A stretch of 64,000 bases of DNA from assembly GCA_038316435.1 (NCBI GenBank), contig JBBQAQ010000016.1, positions 11,708 through 75,707 on the forward strand. The letters run 5' to 3'. Below, piece after piece: positions 27,124-35,996 of the stretch. This DNA comes from JACJXF01 sp038316435 (lineage in GTDB: Bacteria; Bacteroidota; Bacteroidia; Bacteroidales; GCA-2748055). Both the position numbers and the translations under genes were made by a program. Under the pieces are notes generated by a model. The model had not been told where the DNA came from. It did no database searches and worked only from the letters and a program-made list of their open reading frames with translations. Each line of letters begins with the position of its first letter. The first letter of the stretch is position 1.

Positions 27124-28769
27124 TGCCTTGATATTACAAAAGAGTTTTTATACTTTTTCCCTCCTGATTCAGCTACAATAAAGTAAAATCCGGATCCGTA
27201 GCCTTCCAATTCAGTAATAGCGGAATATCCACCTGGGAAAGATTTATCCCCTGAAAATACGATTTCTCCTAACTGATTGTATATACTAACTTTCACAAAT
27301 GAAGTGCTAAGCTTATCAGAATAAATTTCAAATGTACCGGAATTTGGATTGGGAAAAACCTTCAGATGATCCGATGGTAACTTATCATCTGAGCTATTCA
27401 GAAGCATCAAAGCAACTTTGAAATCCGGAATTCCATACCCTGCCGAATCATTTGGACTATAGAAATGAGAAGCCGACCTTCTTACAGCCGATATAAGCTC
27501 TACATTAGTTTTTTCAGGTGCTGCTTGCCATAAACAGGCCATCATCCCTGCAATCTGAGGCGCAGAAAATGAAGTACCATATCCCTGAACGAGATCACCT
27601 GAAGCATTTACAACAATCGTTTTATATCCAACGGCAAGCAAATCAGGCTTTACCCGTTGATCGAAAGATGGCCCTCTGGAACTAAAGGCTGCAACACGAC
27701 CAGATGTGTCGGTAGCACCTATTGCCAGAACATTTGGCCCGTCGGAAGGTGCAGTAAGGTATTTCCAGGATTTATTCCCAGAGTTTCCTGCACTGATTAC
27801 AACAATCATCCCTTTACTGAATGCTTTTTCAGCCGCTCTGGTTACCAATGCTGTTTTCCCATCCATATCGACATATGAATAATCCAAAGCAGGATCATCA
27901 AATTCGGAATATCCCAAAGAGCTTGTGATTATATCTACACCAGCGCTATCGGCAAATTCCGCTGCGAGTACCCACAATGCTTCTTCCAAGGGAGTTTCTG
28001 ATTCAACTATCTCAGATTTCAGAAGATAATATGAAGCATTTGGAGCAGTACCAATCATATCTCCCGGTAAATTAGCTGCCATTGTGCTAAGCACTGTCAT
28101 CCCATGGCTTGCGGTGCTGTAAAAATCAGGACCAGAACGTGTAAAATCCATGTATCCCAACATTCTCCCATCCATCCATAAACTATCGAAGGCCGCAATG
28201 GTATTGGCATGGTAGAATCCGCCATCGATTACAGCAATACGGATATCGTCACCAAGAAAGCCTGCTGAATGGAGGGAAAGGCCTTTTAACATTGATATCT
28301 GACTATACCCCAGACCATAATCAAGGGAAATAAAGGAATCTGCAACTTCATAAAATTTATGCTTTTCAGAAGCTCCCCTGCTATTTTTAACAGCTTTTTT
28401 TCTGGGGATTTTATAGTTGAATTCTGAAACAAACGAAATATGGTCAAGAGTGTCTAGCAACAGAGTATCACTGCTTTCAATGATAACTGCGTTAAACCAG
28501 TGTGAACTACCAAGAATGGTAAGACCTAGATTGCTCAGACTGTCTAAATATAGCCGAGAAACTGGGAGGTCCTCTTCTAAAATTGCAATATTCTGTTTAA
28601 ATCTGCGATCGATGGATTTGGCGCTAAGAAACGCTTCAGGCGATGTTAAGGAAAAGGAACTCCCTTTCTTATCTTTCAGTGATAACCAAAAGGTGTTGTC
28701 AGAAAGCTTTTGTGAGAATGCGCTTAACTGGAGTAGCAAAAAGAATGATATAATCAATATGAATCTCAT
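27120..28769 (-). CDS. Secreted S8 subtilisin-like protease with T9SS sorting domain
   Basis: 549 aa. Signal peptide MRFILIISFFLLLQLSAFSQ, then a propeptide-like region to about residue 150. The catalytic domain contains the Asp in IAVIDGGFYHAN (about 180), the His in TASHGMTVLSTMAANL (about 219), the oxyanion Asn in VVISAGNSGN and the Ser in GYGTSFSAPQIAGMMAC (about 398). All four are present, so an active enzyme is expected. The C-terminal 75 residues form a T9SS type A sorting domain (VFPNPNSGTFEIYS ... YGSGFYFIVAES), so it leaves the cell through type IX secretion. It is the first gene of a three-gene unit with xseA and xseB. Confidence 0.93.
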   Translation of the reverse strand: MRFILIISFFLLLQLSAFSQKLSDNTFWLSLKDKKGSSFSLTSPEAFLSAKSIDRRFKQNIAILEEDLPVSRLYLDSLSNLGLTILGSSHWFNAVIIESSDTLLLDTLDHISFVSEFNYKIPRKKAVKNSRGASEKHKFYEVADSFISLDYGLGYSQISMLKGLSLHSAGFLGDDIRIAVIDGGFYHANTIAAFDSLWMDGRMLGYMDFTRSGPDFYSTASHGMTVLSTMAANLPGDMIGTAPNASYYLLKSEIVESETPLEEALWVLAAEFADSAGVDIITSSLGYSEFDDPALDYSYVDMDGKTALVTRAAEKAFSKGMIVVISAGNSGNKSWKYLTAPSDGPNVLAIGATDTSGRVAAFSSRGPSFDQRVKPDLLAVGYKTIVVNASGDLVQGYGTSFSAPQIAGMMACLWQAAPEKTNVELISAVRRSASHFYSPNDSAGYGIPDFKVALMLLNSSDDKLPSDHLKVFPNPNSGTFEIYSDKLSTSFVKVSIYNQLGEIVFSGDKSFPGGYSAITELEGYGSGFYFIVAESGGKKYKNSFVISRQ

Positions 28770-28813
28770 TCAGTAAAGGGTTCAAAGAATTAAACAAACA
28801 AATAGGCAGATTG

Positions 28814-29599
28814 TTACTTATATTCCTCTAAATCAATATCATCAAGGTTGCCGATAGAGTCCTTGACTTTTTTCGAAAACTCCTCAATACGTTTATCCAT
28901 CTCAGGATTTGGAAGCATTCTTCCATCAACATATTCAACTGTAAATTCAGGTTCACCTGCGTCAGTAAAATAGGTCCATTTTCCATCCATAGAGCCGGCT
29001 TTATATGAGCCTGTAATTGACGTACTCCCGTCAGGATTATAGCAGATGTAGTTCCCATGAAGTAAACCGACTTCATAGTTTCCTGTTAGCCTTATCTGAC
29101 TGTTTTCAAAGTACTGTTCCCATTTTCCGTCCTTCAGATCATTCTTCCACTCCAGGTATTCGGAAACCTTTCCGTCTGCATAATATTTATAACTTTTTCC
29201 GTTTTTTTTACCAAGAATATAGGTTTCACTCAGAGCTTTTCTTTTATCATAACTGGAGAAATAGTTCCAGACTGAATCTTTAAGCTGATTAATATACTTC
29301 CCTTCAGAAGCCAAGTGGCCGGCCTCATAATAAAACTTCACAAATGATGTTTTGCCGGTCTCATCGAAATTCATGACTGCCTGAAGTATACCTCCCGGAT
29401 AATATCTTGTCAGCTCACCAACCGGATGCCCGTCAACAAAGGTTCCGTGTGATTTTACCTTACCATTTTCATGATAGGTTTCCCAAATACCTGTTTTTTT
29501 TCCTGCTTTATCGAGCTGGTTCAAATTTTTATCCTGAGCCTTAGTAACATTGATCAGTAAAAAACTAAGGAAGCAACTTATTGTAATGATGAATTTCAT
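28814..29599 (-). CDS. MORN-like (YwqK-type) repeat protein
   Basis: 261 aa, exported (signal ends LINVTKAQ). Built of about eight copies of a 20-24-residue beta-hairpin repeat of the MORN-variant/YwqK type: GIWETYHENGKVKSHGTFVD, GELTRYYPGGILQAVMNFDE, GKSYKYYADGKVSEYLEWKN, GKWEQYFENSQIRLTGNYEV. Proteins of this kind are common in Bacteroidota. The 'YwqK antitoxin' label in databases is historical, and I see no toxin gene here. The C-terminal 35 residues are acidic and helical. It starts the minus-strand run, with the subtilase gene beginning about 45 bases past its stop. Confidence 0.85.
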   Translation of the reverse strand: MKFIITISCFLSFLLINVTKAQDKNLNQLDKAGKKTGIWETYHENGKVKSHGTFVDGHPVGELTRYYPGGILQAVMNFDETGKTSFVKFYYEAGHLASEGKYINQLKDSVWNYFSSYDKRKALSETYILGKKNGKSYKYYADGKVSEYLEWKNDLKDGKWEQYFENSQIRLTGNYEVGLLHGNYICYNPDGSTSITGSYKAGSMDGKWTYFTDAGEPEFTVEYVDGRMLPNPEMDKRIEEFSKKVKDSIGNLDDIDLEEYK

Positions 29600-29640
29600 T
29601 TATAGAATATTAATAAATCATGATGAATACATTTCCAAAA

Positions 29641-29976
29641 TTACGAAATACAAGCAAGCTTTGTGCCAGACAGATAATAATAATGGGTTGAAATATGCAT
29701 TTTATGGAATCTTGCAAAGATCTCCCAAGGTAATCTGTTTCTCTTTCCGTCTGATATATCGGATTTATCCTTCCACTTTCTGTTCGACTATTGGGCGACC
29801 CGATTCATGGCTCGGTTTCCCAAGTGGACTGACCTTATATCCGCTTCCTGTGCGTTATATCAAACTTTTGCCTGTGGCTTCCTTCAGATTATACGTCGCC
29901 GTAAACACCCTTGCCTTCAGCTATCAAATTCTGGTCGACCGGCTTTGTAAGGACTTGAGATTGCTCTCGCACCTTT
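29641..29976. other. Unassigned stretch, probable remnant of a repeated or mobile element
   Basis: No convincing gene. The plus strand is open for long but reads an unlikely protein (SWLGFPSGLTLYPLPVRYIK, LPVASFRLYVAVNTLAFSYQ). I recall near-identical spurious frames annotated in other Bacteroidota, which would fit antisense DNA of a repeated element. The stretch is more GC-rich than its flanks from about 29780 to 29960 and abuts a truncated ATPase fragment at about 29980. I cannot name the element. Confidence 0.35.
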
Positions 29977-29979
29977 TAG

Positions 29980-30133
29980 AAAAACAGCATGCTTGGCACA
30001 CCAGTGTTGCGAACAAATCTGGATGGGCTGTTGAACGACTTTAATACTTTTGGTTTCCTGATTGAATCTTTATGCACACGAGATATTCGTATTTATTCGC
30101 AAGCGATTGATGGTGATGTGTTTCATTATCGCG
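29980..30133 (+). pseudogene. Remnant: C-terminal piece of a DUF4143 ATPase
   Basis: About 50 codons on the plus strand read NSMLGTPVLRTNLDGLLNDF and then NTFGFLIESLCTRDIRIYSQ, AIDGDVFHYRDK. This is the characteristic region of DUF4143-type AAA ATPases (FGFLFESLCIRDLRIY, HYRD). A TAG stop at 29977-29979 lies directly before it, and after HYRDK homology ends where the opposite-strand fragment of the same family begins. It is a dead fragment. Confidence 0.7.
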
Positions 30134-30470
30134 ATAAAGTGAAATCACCAATCAGAAAATCAGCAACAGGGGATACTATTACGTCATACTTTACTCTAAG
30201 CTGATTCAGAAAAAACGTTTCTCTTATGTTTCCTGCATTTGATTTATCGTTTGCTAAATTGTAAATCAAATTAGTATTGTCAAGATAAATTTTATCCACC
30301 TTCCCCAACCCCCTTATTCCTCTGGTAGAATCCCGCAGTTGTGCTATCATTCCGGCTTCTTCAATAAACAGACAATAATCAGTTATGTTATTCCGGCTGG
30401 CTGAAAGTGCAGTTGCTATACTTGTCATATTGGGCTTAAACGGCACACATTTAGTCATTGAATGATACAA
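30126..30470 (-). pseudogene. Remnant: C-terminal half of a second DUF4143 ATPase
   Basis: 114 codons on the minus strand read VPFKPNMTSIATALSASRNN, AGMIAQLRDSTRGIRGLGKV, KIYLDNTNLIYNLANDKSNA and IRETFFLNQLRVKYDVIVSP. This matches the winged-helix and C-terminal nuclease-like part of DUF4143 ATPases (IYLxNxNL, RETFFxNQL). The Walker domain is missing from the front, and the GDFLV...EVGGKNK ending is lost where it meets the plus-strand fragment at about 30130. An ATG exists at 30470 but starts inside the domain, so a working protein is unlikely. Confidence 0.75.
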
Positions 30471-30545
30471 ATTTCTATAAAAAGGGAAATGTCAAATTTC
30501 AGGATCGTAATAAAATATCAAGCTCAATAATTTTTTTTAAAGCAA

Positions 30546-30578
30546 AAACCGCAGTAAAACATGTGTTTACTGCGGTTT
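30546..30578 (-). terminator. Rho-independent terminator of dnaK
   Basis: Perfect 13-bp stem (AAACCGCAGTAAA at 30546-30558 against 30566-30578) with a 7-nt loop. On the minus strand it is followed by TTTTTGCTTT, 30-60 bases past the dnaK stop. Confidence 0.85.
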
Positions 30579-30609
30579 GCCAATTTTTAATTATCGCTTT
30601 TAATCGACT

Positions 30610-32526
30610 TTATTTTACTTCTTCAAAGTCAACATCAGTAACTTCCTGATCGCTTTTCTTTTTCTCCTTACCGGCCGACTCATTTTCAGTTTCCGGACCC
30701 GGTTGAGCGCTCTGACCCTGACTCTGACTTGCTTTATACATTTCCTCTGACGCAGCTGACCACACTTTATTCAATTCCTCGGTTGCTTTGTCAACGGCAT
30801 CCAAATCTTCTAATTTATGAGCATCCCTAAGATTTTTAGCCGCAGTTTCAATTGCTTCTTTTTTATCTGCAGGGATTTTGTCTCCAAATTCCTTCAACTG
30901 CTTTTCAGTCTGGAAGATAAGGCTGTCGGCAGCATTCATTTTGTCGACTTTTTCGCGTGCTTTTTTATCAGTCTCTTCATTATCCTTAGCTTCACGTTTC
31001 ATTTTTTCGATTTCTGAATCGCTCAGGCCTGAAGATGCTTCGATGCGGATGCTGTGCTCTTTGCCAGTACCTTTATCTTTTGCATGAACGTTGAGAATTC
31101 CGTTTGCATCAATGTCGAATGAAACTTCAATTTGGGGAATACCTCTTGAAGCAGGTGGAATTCCATCAAGGTGGAATCGTCCAATAGTCTTATTGTCCCT
31201 TGCCATAGGCCGTTCACCCTGAAGAATGTGAATCTCAACTGATGGTTGATTATCGGAAGCAGTTGTAAATGATTCCGATTTTTTTGTAGGGATAGTTGTA
31301 TTGGATTCGATAAGTCTTGTAAATACTCCACCCATAGTTTCGATACCAAGAGATAAAGGAGTAACGTCAAGAAGAAGAACATCTTTTACTTCTCCGGTTA
31401 ACACACCACCCTGAATTGCAGCACCAACAGCAACTACCTCATCGGGATTTACACCTTTAGAGGGAGCTTTTCCAAAAAATTTCTCTACAATTGCCTGAAT
31501 TGCAGGTATTCTGGTTGATCCACCAACAAGTATTACCTCGTCGATATCTGAAGCTGTCATACCGGCATCTTTAAGCGCTTTTTTGCAAGGCTCAACAGTA
31601 GATTGAATGAGGCTATCGGCAAGACTTTCGAATTTAGAACGTGTGAGAGTTTTTACCAAATGCTTTGGAATACCATCAACTGGCATGATATATGGCAAAT
31701 TAATTTCGGTGCTGGAAGAACTGGAAAGTTCGATTTTTGCTTTTTCAGCAGCTTCTTTCAAACGCTGCAATGCCATTGGATCTCTTTTCAAATCAATACC
31801 TTCGTCTTTTTTGAATTCTTCTGCCAGCCAGTCGATAATGGTTTGATCAAAATCGTCCCCACCAAGGTGTGTATCACCATTTGTGGATTTTACTTCAAAT
31901 ACACCATCACCAAGTTCAAGAACAGAAATATCAAAAGTACCGCCACCAAGGTCAAAAACGGCCACTTTCATGTCGCGGTTACGTTTATCAAGACCGTAAG
32001 CAAGTGAAGCCGCTGTAGGCTCATTGATAATTCTCCTTACATTAAGACCAGCGATTTCACCGGCTTCTTTAGTTGCCTGACGCTGTGAATCGCTGAAATA
32101 TGCAGGAACAGTAATAACTGCATCCGTAACTTCCTGACCAAGATAATCTTCAGCAGTTTTCTTCATTTTCTGAAGGATCATTGCTGAAATTTCCTGTGGG
32201 GAATATTTACGATCGTCAATTAATACTCTGGGAGTATTATTTTCGCCTTTAATTACTTTATATGGAACCCTTTTTATTTCTTTGGTCACCTTGTCAAAGG
32301 TCTCACCCATAAATCTTTTAATTGAAAAAACGGTTTTTTCAGGATTTGTAATAGCCTGTCGTTTAGCAGGATCACCGATTTTTCTTTCTCCGTTTTCAAC
32401 AAATGCCACTACGGAAGGAGTGGTTCTTTTTCCTTCGGAATTTGGAATTACTACCGGCTCATTGCCTTCCATAACGGAAACGCAGGAGTTAGTTGTTCCT
32501 AAGTCGATTCCAATAATTTTACCCAT
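30610..32526 (-). CDS. dnaK: Chaperone DnaK (Hsp70)
   Basis: 638-aa ATP-dependent chaperone of the DnaK-DnaJ-GrpE cycle. The N-terminal ATPase begins GKIIGIDLGTTNSCVSVMEG and contains VFDLGGGTFDISVLELGDGV and VILVGGSTRIPAIQAIVE. The substrate-binding domain starts near residue 390 (LLLDVTPLSLGIETMGGVFT), and the lid ends with the acidic tail QEVTDVDFEEVK that is usual for bacterial DnaK. Full length, no defects. No dnaJ or grpE is adjacent. It is transcribed divergently from panB, with about 230 bases between the starts. Confidence 0.98.
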   Translation of the reverse strand: MGKIIGIDLGTTNSCVSVMEGNEPVVIPNSEGKRTTPSVVAFVENGERKIGDPAKRQAITNPEKTVFSIKRFMGETFDKVTKEIKRVPYKVIKGENNTPRVLIDDRKYSPQEISAMILQKMKKTAEDYLGQEVTDAVITVPAYFSDSQRQATKEAGEIAGLNVRRIINEPTAASLAYGLDKRNRDMKVAVFDLGGGTFDISVLELGDGVFEVKSTNGDTHLGGDDFDQTIIDWLAEEFKKDEGIDLKRDPMALQRLKEAAEKAKIELSSSSSTEINLPYIMPVDGIPKHLVKTLTRSKFESLADSLIQSTVEPCKKALKDAGMTASDIDEVILVGGSTRIPAIQAIVEKFFGKAPSKGVNPDEVVAVGAAIQGGVLTGEVKDVLLLDVTPLSLGIETMGGVFTRLIESNTTIPTKKSESFTTASDNQPSVEIHILQGERPMARDNKTIGRFHLDGIPPASRGIPQIEVSFDIDANGILNVHAKDKGTGKEHSIRIEASSGLSDSEIEKMKREAKDNEETDKKAREKVDKMNAADSLIFQTEKQLKEFGDKIPADKKEAIETAAKNLRDAHKLEDLDAVDKATEELNKVWSAASEEMYKASQSQGQSAQPGPETENESAGKEKKKSDQEVTDVDFEEVK

Positions 32527-32753
32527 TTTATTATTATTTTAAATATTGATTTCTGATTTCGTTTAATATTGTCAATACTTATGCCATTTATTAAATCCCG
32601 CAAAATCGTGACAGTTTTGCTTCATGATTAACCGGGAAACAGAGTATTCATATTTTTAAATGTGACAAAAAGTCAGAAATAAGTAAAAAACGGGCTTCTC
32701 ATAGGATATAATTTAAATTTATTTAAACTTTGTATCCCTTTAAAACAAACAAA

Positions 32754-33569
32754 ATGCCTATACATAGTTCCGTTAAGCGAGTTACCACACATGTTATTAA
32801 TGAAATGAAGCTCAAGGGTGAGAAGATTGCGATGCTCACCGGTTATGATTATTCCATGGCAAGAATTCTTGACCAGGCAGGTATTGACATTATTCTGGTT
32901 GGAGATTCTGCCTCCAATGTTATGGCTGGAAACCAAACCACCGTTCCAATTACACTGAATGAAATGATTTACCATGCTTCTGGCGTAGTCAAAGCTGTTA
33001 GCAGAGCATTGGTTGTGGTTGACCTTCCATTTGGAACATATCAGGGCAACTCGATCGAAGCTCTTCATTCGTCTATTCGCATCATGAAAGAAACAGGCGC
33101 ACACGCGGTGAAGCTTGAAGGGGGAAGCGAAATAAAGGAATCTGTTGAACGTATTCTAAGTGCAGGTATTCCGGTAATGGGGCATTTGGGACTTACGCCG
33201 CAATCAATACATAAATTTGGAACCTATACTGTCAGAGCCACGGAAACTGAGGAAGCAAATAAACTTATTGAGGATTCGGCAATTCTGGAAGAAGCCGGAT
33301 GTTTCGCTTTGGTACTTGAGAAAATTCCTGCTTTGCTGGGAAAAAAGGTTTCCGAAGAAAGAAAAATTCCAATTATTGGCATAGGTGCAGGTCGATATGT
33401 AGATGGGCAAGTACTGGTACTTCACGATATGCTTGGGATAACTCAGGAGTTTTCACCACGTTTTCTCAGAAGGTATCATAATTTGCACGCTGAAATGCTC
33501 GGAGCCATTCAGAATTACATTACTGATGTAAGATCTCAGGATTTCCCGAATGAGAGAGAACAGTATTAA
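32754..33569 (+). CDS. panB: 3-methyl-2-oxobutanoate hydroxymethyltransferase
   Basis: First enzyme of pantothenate synthesis: makes ketopantoate from 2-oxoisovalerate and methylene-tetrahydrofolate. The ATG at 32754 (271 aa, MPIHSSVKRVTTHVINEMK) is the best start; an in-frame TTG 24 bases upstream adds residues not typical of the family. Conserved features: AMLTGYDYSMARILDQAGID, ILVGDSASNV (metal-binding Asp), DLPFGTYQ, VKLEGG, GHLGLTPQS and the C-terminal IPIIGIGAGRYVDGQVLVLHD. All are present. Neighbouring panC or panD genes are not in the window. Confidence 0.96.
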   Translation: MPIHSSVKRVTTHVINEMKLKGEKIAMLTGYDYSMARILDQAGIDIILVGDSASNVMAGNQTTVPITLNEMIYHASGVVKAVSRALVVVDLPFGTYQGNSIEALHSSIRIMKETGAHAVKLEGGSEIKESVERILSAGIPVMGHLGLTPQSIHKFGTYTVRATETEEANKLIEDSAILEEAGCFALVLEKIPALLGKKVSEERKIPIIGIGAGRYVDGQVLVLHDMLGITQEFSPRFLRRYHNLHAEMLGAIQNYITDVRSQDFPNEREQY

Positions 33570-33656
33570 TATTTTTAAAATGCTTACGTGGTTTCAGTTT
33601 AGGGAATCTTTTTCTAAAATTTAATTCTGGTAATTTAATTCTCCATAAGCAATCGC

Positions 33657-34337
33657 ATGTTCAAATCCCCCGAAATACTTTACGAAGACAATCACCTTAT
33701 TATTGTTAATAAAGGAGTTTCGGATATTGTGCAGGAAGATAAAACCGGCGATGAATCACTTGAACAGCAGATCAAAGCATTTATAAAAGAGCGGGATCAG
33801 AAGCCCGGGCAGGTTTTCCTAGGCGTGGCTCACCGAATCGATCGTCCGGTAAGCGGTGTGGTTGTATTTGCCAAAACAAGTAAAGCTCTTGCACGGATGA
33901 ATGAAATGTTTCAGAGCCGTGAAATTCAAAAGAAATATTGGGCTATTGTTAAAGAAAAGCCGGCAAAAGACGAGGCATTACTTGAGAATTATATCAGTCG
34001 TAACACTCAGAAAAATAAAGCTTTCATTCATTCTAAAGAAGTAACGGATTCGAAGCTTGCAAGTCTGCATTATAAACTGATTGCATCTTCGGATAATTAC
34101 CATCTACTTGAAATAGAGCTGCATACAGGCAGACATCATCAGATAAGAGCTCAATTGGCATATATCGGATGTCCGATAAAGGGGGATTTAAAATATGGAT
34201 TCGCCCGATCAAATAAAAATGGTGGCATAAGCCTGCATTCAAGGAGTATACGATTTATTCATCCCGTTAGAAAAGAAGAAATTTTTGTTGAGGCAGGATT
34301 CCCGGAGAACGACTTGTATAAGGTATTTAAAGTATGA
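33657..34337 (+). CDS. RluA-family pseudouridine synthase
   Basis: 226-aa enzyme that converts uridine to pseudouridine in rRNA or tRNA. The catalytic Asp sits in AHRIDRPVSGVVVFAKTSKA (about residue 62), followed by FQSREIQKKYWAIV. The RNA-binding/fold motif ELHTGRHHQIRAQLA and the final FIHPVRKEEIFVEAGFPEND are typical. It lacks the N-terminal S4 domain of RluC/RluD, so it resembles the shorter RluA/TruC type. Which uridine it modifies cannot be read. It is 87 bases downstream of panB. Confidence 0.92.
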   Translation: MFKSPEILYEDNHLIIVNKGVSDIVQEDKTGDESLEQQIKAFIKERDQKPGQVFLGVAHRIDRPVSGVVVFAKTSKALARMNEMFQSREIQKKYWAIVKEKPAKDEALLENYISRNTQKNKAFIHSKEVTDSKLASLHYKLIASSDNYHLLEIELHTGRHHQIRAQLAYIGCPIKGDLKYGFARSNKNGGISLHSRSIRFIHPVRKEEIFVEAGFPENDLYKVFKV

Positions 34338-34393
34338 TATTCAAGCTTGTAAATCCCATGAAATTGTAAGCAGCAAATTAAGCAATTTCTAAA

Positions 34394-34870
34394 TTATTTG
34401 AGGTTTTCAAAAGGGAGAGGTAAAAGATCACGTGCATCACTTAAAACTTCTGTTATTTCATCTCCCGCCAAAATTACTTGCATGGTTTTACCGCTTCTGT
34501 TGCGGGCTTCAAGTAATACCTGCCTGCAAGCTCCGCATGGATAAGCCGGCTCACTTAAAAACTTTCCGTTAACACTTGCTGTAATTGCAATTGAAAGAAT
34601 TGCTATGTCAGGATATTGTGACTTTGCATAAAAAACGGCAGTTCTTTCAGCGCACAAACCCGAAGGATAGGCAGCATTTTCCTGATTATTGCCGGTAATT
34701 ATTTCACCATTTTCGAGAAGAACCGCAGCACCAACGTGGAAGCCGGAATAAGGTGCGTAAGCCTTAGAAGCTATTTCACGCGCTTTTATAATAAGTTCCT
34801 GTTCTTTTTCAGGCAATTCATTAAAGTTATCATACCTAAAAACCGTCAACTGAATATCTTTCTTAATCAT
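34394..34870 (-). CDS. cdd: Cytidine deaminase
   Basis: Pyrimidine-salvage enzyme turning cytidine and deoxycytidine into uridine and deoxyuridine. 158 aa, homotetrameric type. The zinc site is complete: NAAYPSGLCAERTAVFYAKS (Cys, Ala, Glu) and YPCGACRQVLLEA (two Cys). The N-terminal helix region (ELIIKAREIASKAYAPYSGF) and HVGAAVLLENGEIITG are family hallmarks. It is convergent with the pseudouridine synthase gene, about 55 bases apart. Confidence 0.95.
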   Translation of the reverse strand: MIKKDIQLTVFRYDNFNELPEKEQELIIKAREIASKAYAPYSGFHVGAAVLLENGEIITGNNQENAAYPSGLCAERTAVFYAKSQYPDIAILSIAITASVNGKFLSEPAYPCGACRQVLLEARNRSGKTMQVILAGDEITEVLSDARDLLPLPFENLK

Positions 34871-35040
34871 TTTGCTTTATTCTCCCGCTAAATAACTAAA
34901 TTATAATGACTTATCAAAATGGATCAGTCGAAATAAAATGTAATTCCTCCGCCAAAGATACCCAGCGCAAAGTCAGTAAGTGGAATATCTCATTCGATAA
35001 TTAAGGTAGCATACTTTTTAAATTTAGGAATTGTTCTTTT

Positions 35041-35091
35041 CAACTATAGTTGTATTTTGTAACCATTGTTATGTTAAGCAACATGGTTACA
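35041..35091 (+). promoter_or_regulatory. Inverted repeats over the methyltransferase start: probable operator
   Basis: Two symmetric sites precede and cover the start of the methyltransferase pseudogene. CAACTATAGTTG at 35041-35052 is a perfect palindrome. TGTAACCAT (35058-35066) pairs with ATGGTTACA (35083-35091), which includes the likely ATG at 35083. The enzyme carries an N-terminal helix-turn-helix domain, and related methyltransferases of the SsoII kind repress their own gene through such sites, so an operator is a reasonable reading. Confidence 0.5.
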
Positions 35092-35996
35092 AAGAAATAT
35101 TTAACACTGGCAGAAGCTTCTGAGCTAATTGGAAAAAGCAAAGAAACTCTTAGGCGATGGGATCGAGAAGGAAGGCTGAATGCCATCCGAGAGCCTATTA
35201 GCAATTATCGTGTCTACAAACGAGAGCAAGTTGAAACCTTGTTTGCTGATTTTATGAGGCAAAATATAGTCGAAAATGTTTCAAATTATGCTGAACCACA
35301 TAAGGATTATTCGGTAATAGAATTATTTGCTGGTGCTGGTGGTTTAGCTATTGGAATGGAAAAAGCAGGATTAAAATGTGTAGCTTTAAATGAGATTGAT
35401 ATTTGGGCGTGTCAAACACTTCGTAAAAATCGTCCAAACTGGAAAGTAATGGAGGGTGGTATAAAATCATTTAATTTTAAAGACTATCATAATAAAGTTG
35501 ATGTGGTTACTGGTGATTTTCCTTGCCAAGCTTTAGTTATGCCGGTAAAAAACTAGGGCTTTCAGATGCGAGAGAAACTTTGTTTTATGAATTTGCAAGG
35601 GTAGTCAAGGAAGTGAACCCACTTATTTGCATAGGTGAAAACGTCCGCGGTTTAATAAGCCATGATAGCGGTAAAACTTTAAAAGGAATGATTTCAATAT
35701 TAGATGAAATCGGTTATAAGGTGGTTCCAGTTAAAATTTTGAAAGTAATAAATTATAATGTTCCACAAAAGAGAGAAAGAATTCTTCTAGTTGGTGTTAG
35801 AAAAGATATTGAAGTCACATACGAATATCCTCTTTCTTACAAGAAAGTTTATAATTTGCTGGATGCTCTGAAAAAGGGAGAATTATTCGATTGTAATGTT
35901 CCAAAGTCACCTGGTGCGAAATACCCGCAAAGCAAAAAAGAAGTTTTAGACTTAGTCCCCAAAAAAGGATATTGGCGTAATCCTGAAATTCTGTAA
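35083..35996 (+). pseudogene. C5-cytosine DNA methyltransferase, frameshifted and C-terminally truncated
   Basis: Remains of a type II modification enzyme with an N-terminal HTH (KKYLTLAEASELIGKSKETL, about 50 residues) fused to the methyltransferase. Motif I is VIELFAGAGGLAIGME, motif IV GDFPCQ with the catalytic Cys, motif VI CIGENVRGL and motif VIII VPQKRERILLVGV. At about 35532-35534 one T is missing: the frame changes between GDFPCQA and FSYAGKKLG, ending the first part at a TAG, with the second part open to 35996. The target-recognition region and motifs IX-X are gone; after KKGYWR the sequence runs into the opposite-strand endonuclease fragment. ATGs at 35071 and 35083 are both possible starts. 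Codon use and lack of neighbours suggest a transferred, decaying locus. Confidence 0.88.

Noticed and set aside
29550..30044. A 164-codon open frame on the plus strand
   Set aside because: It starts inside the promoter side of the MORN-like gene, its translation is not a recognisable protein and it runs out of frame through the ATPase fragment; treated as chance or antisense of a repeated element.
31603..32007. A 134-codon open frame opposite dnaK
   Set aside because: Shadow of dnaK codon structure; no start signal or domain.
34360..34389. Inverted repeat GAAATTG/CAATTTC between the RluA-type gene and cdd
   Set aside because: Only 7 AT-rich pairs with a 16-base loop and no T-run; too weak to call a terminator.
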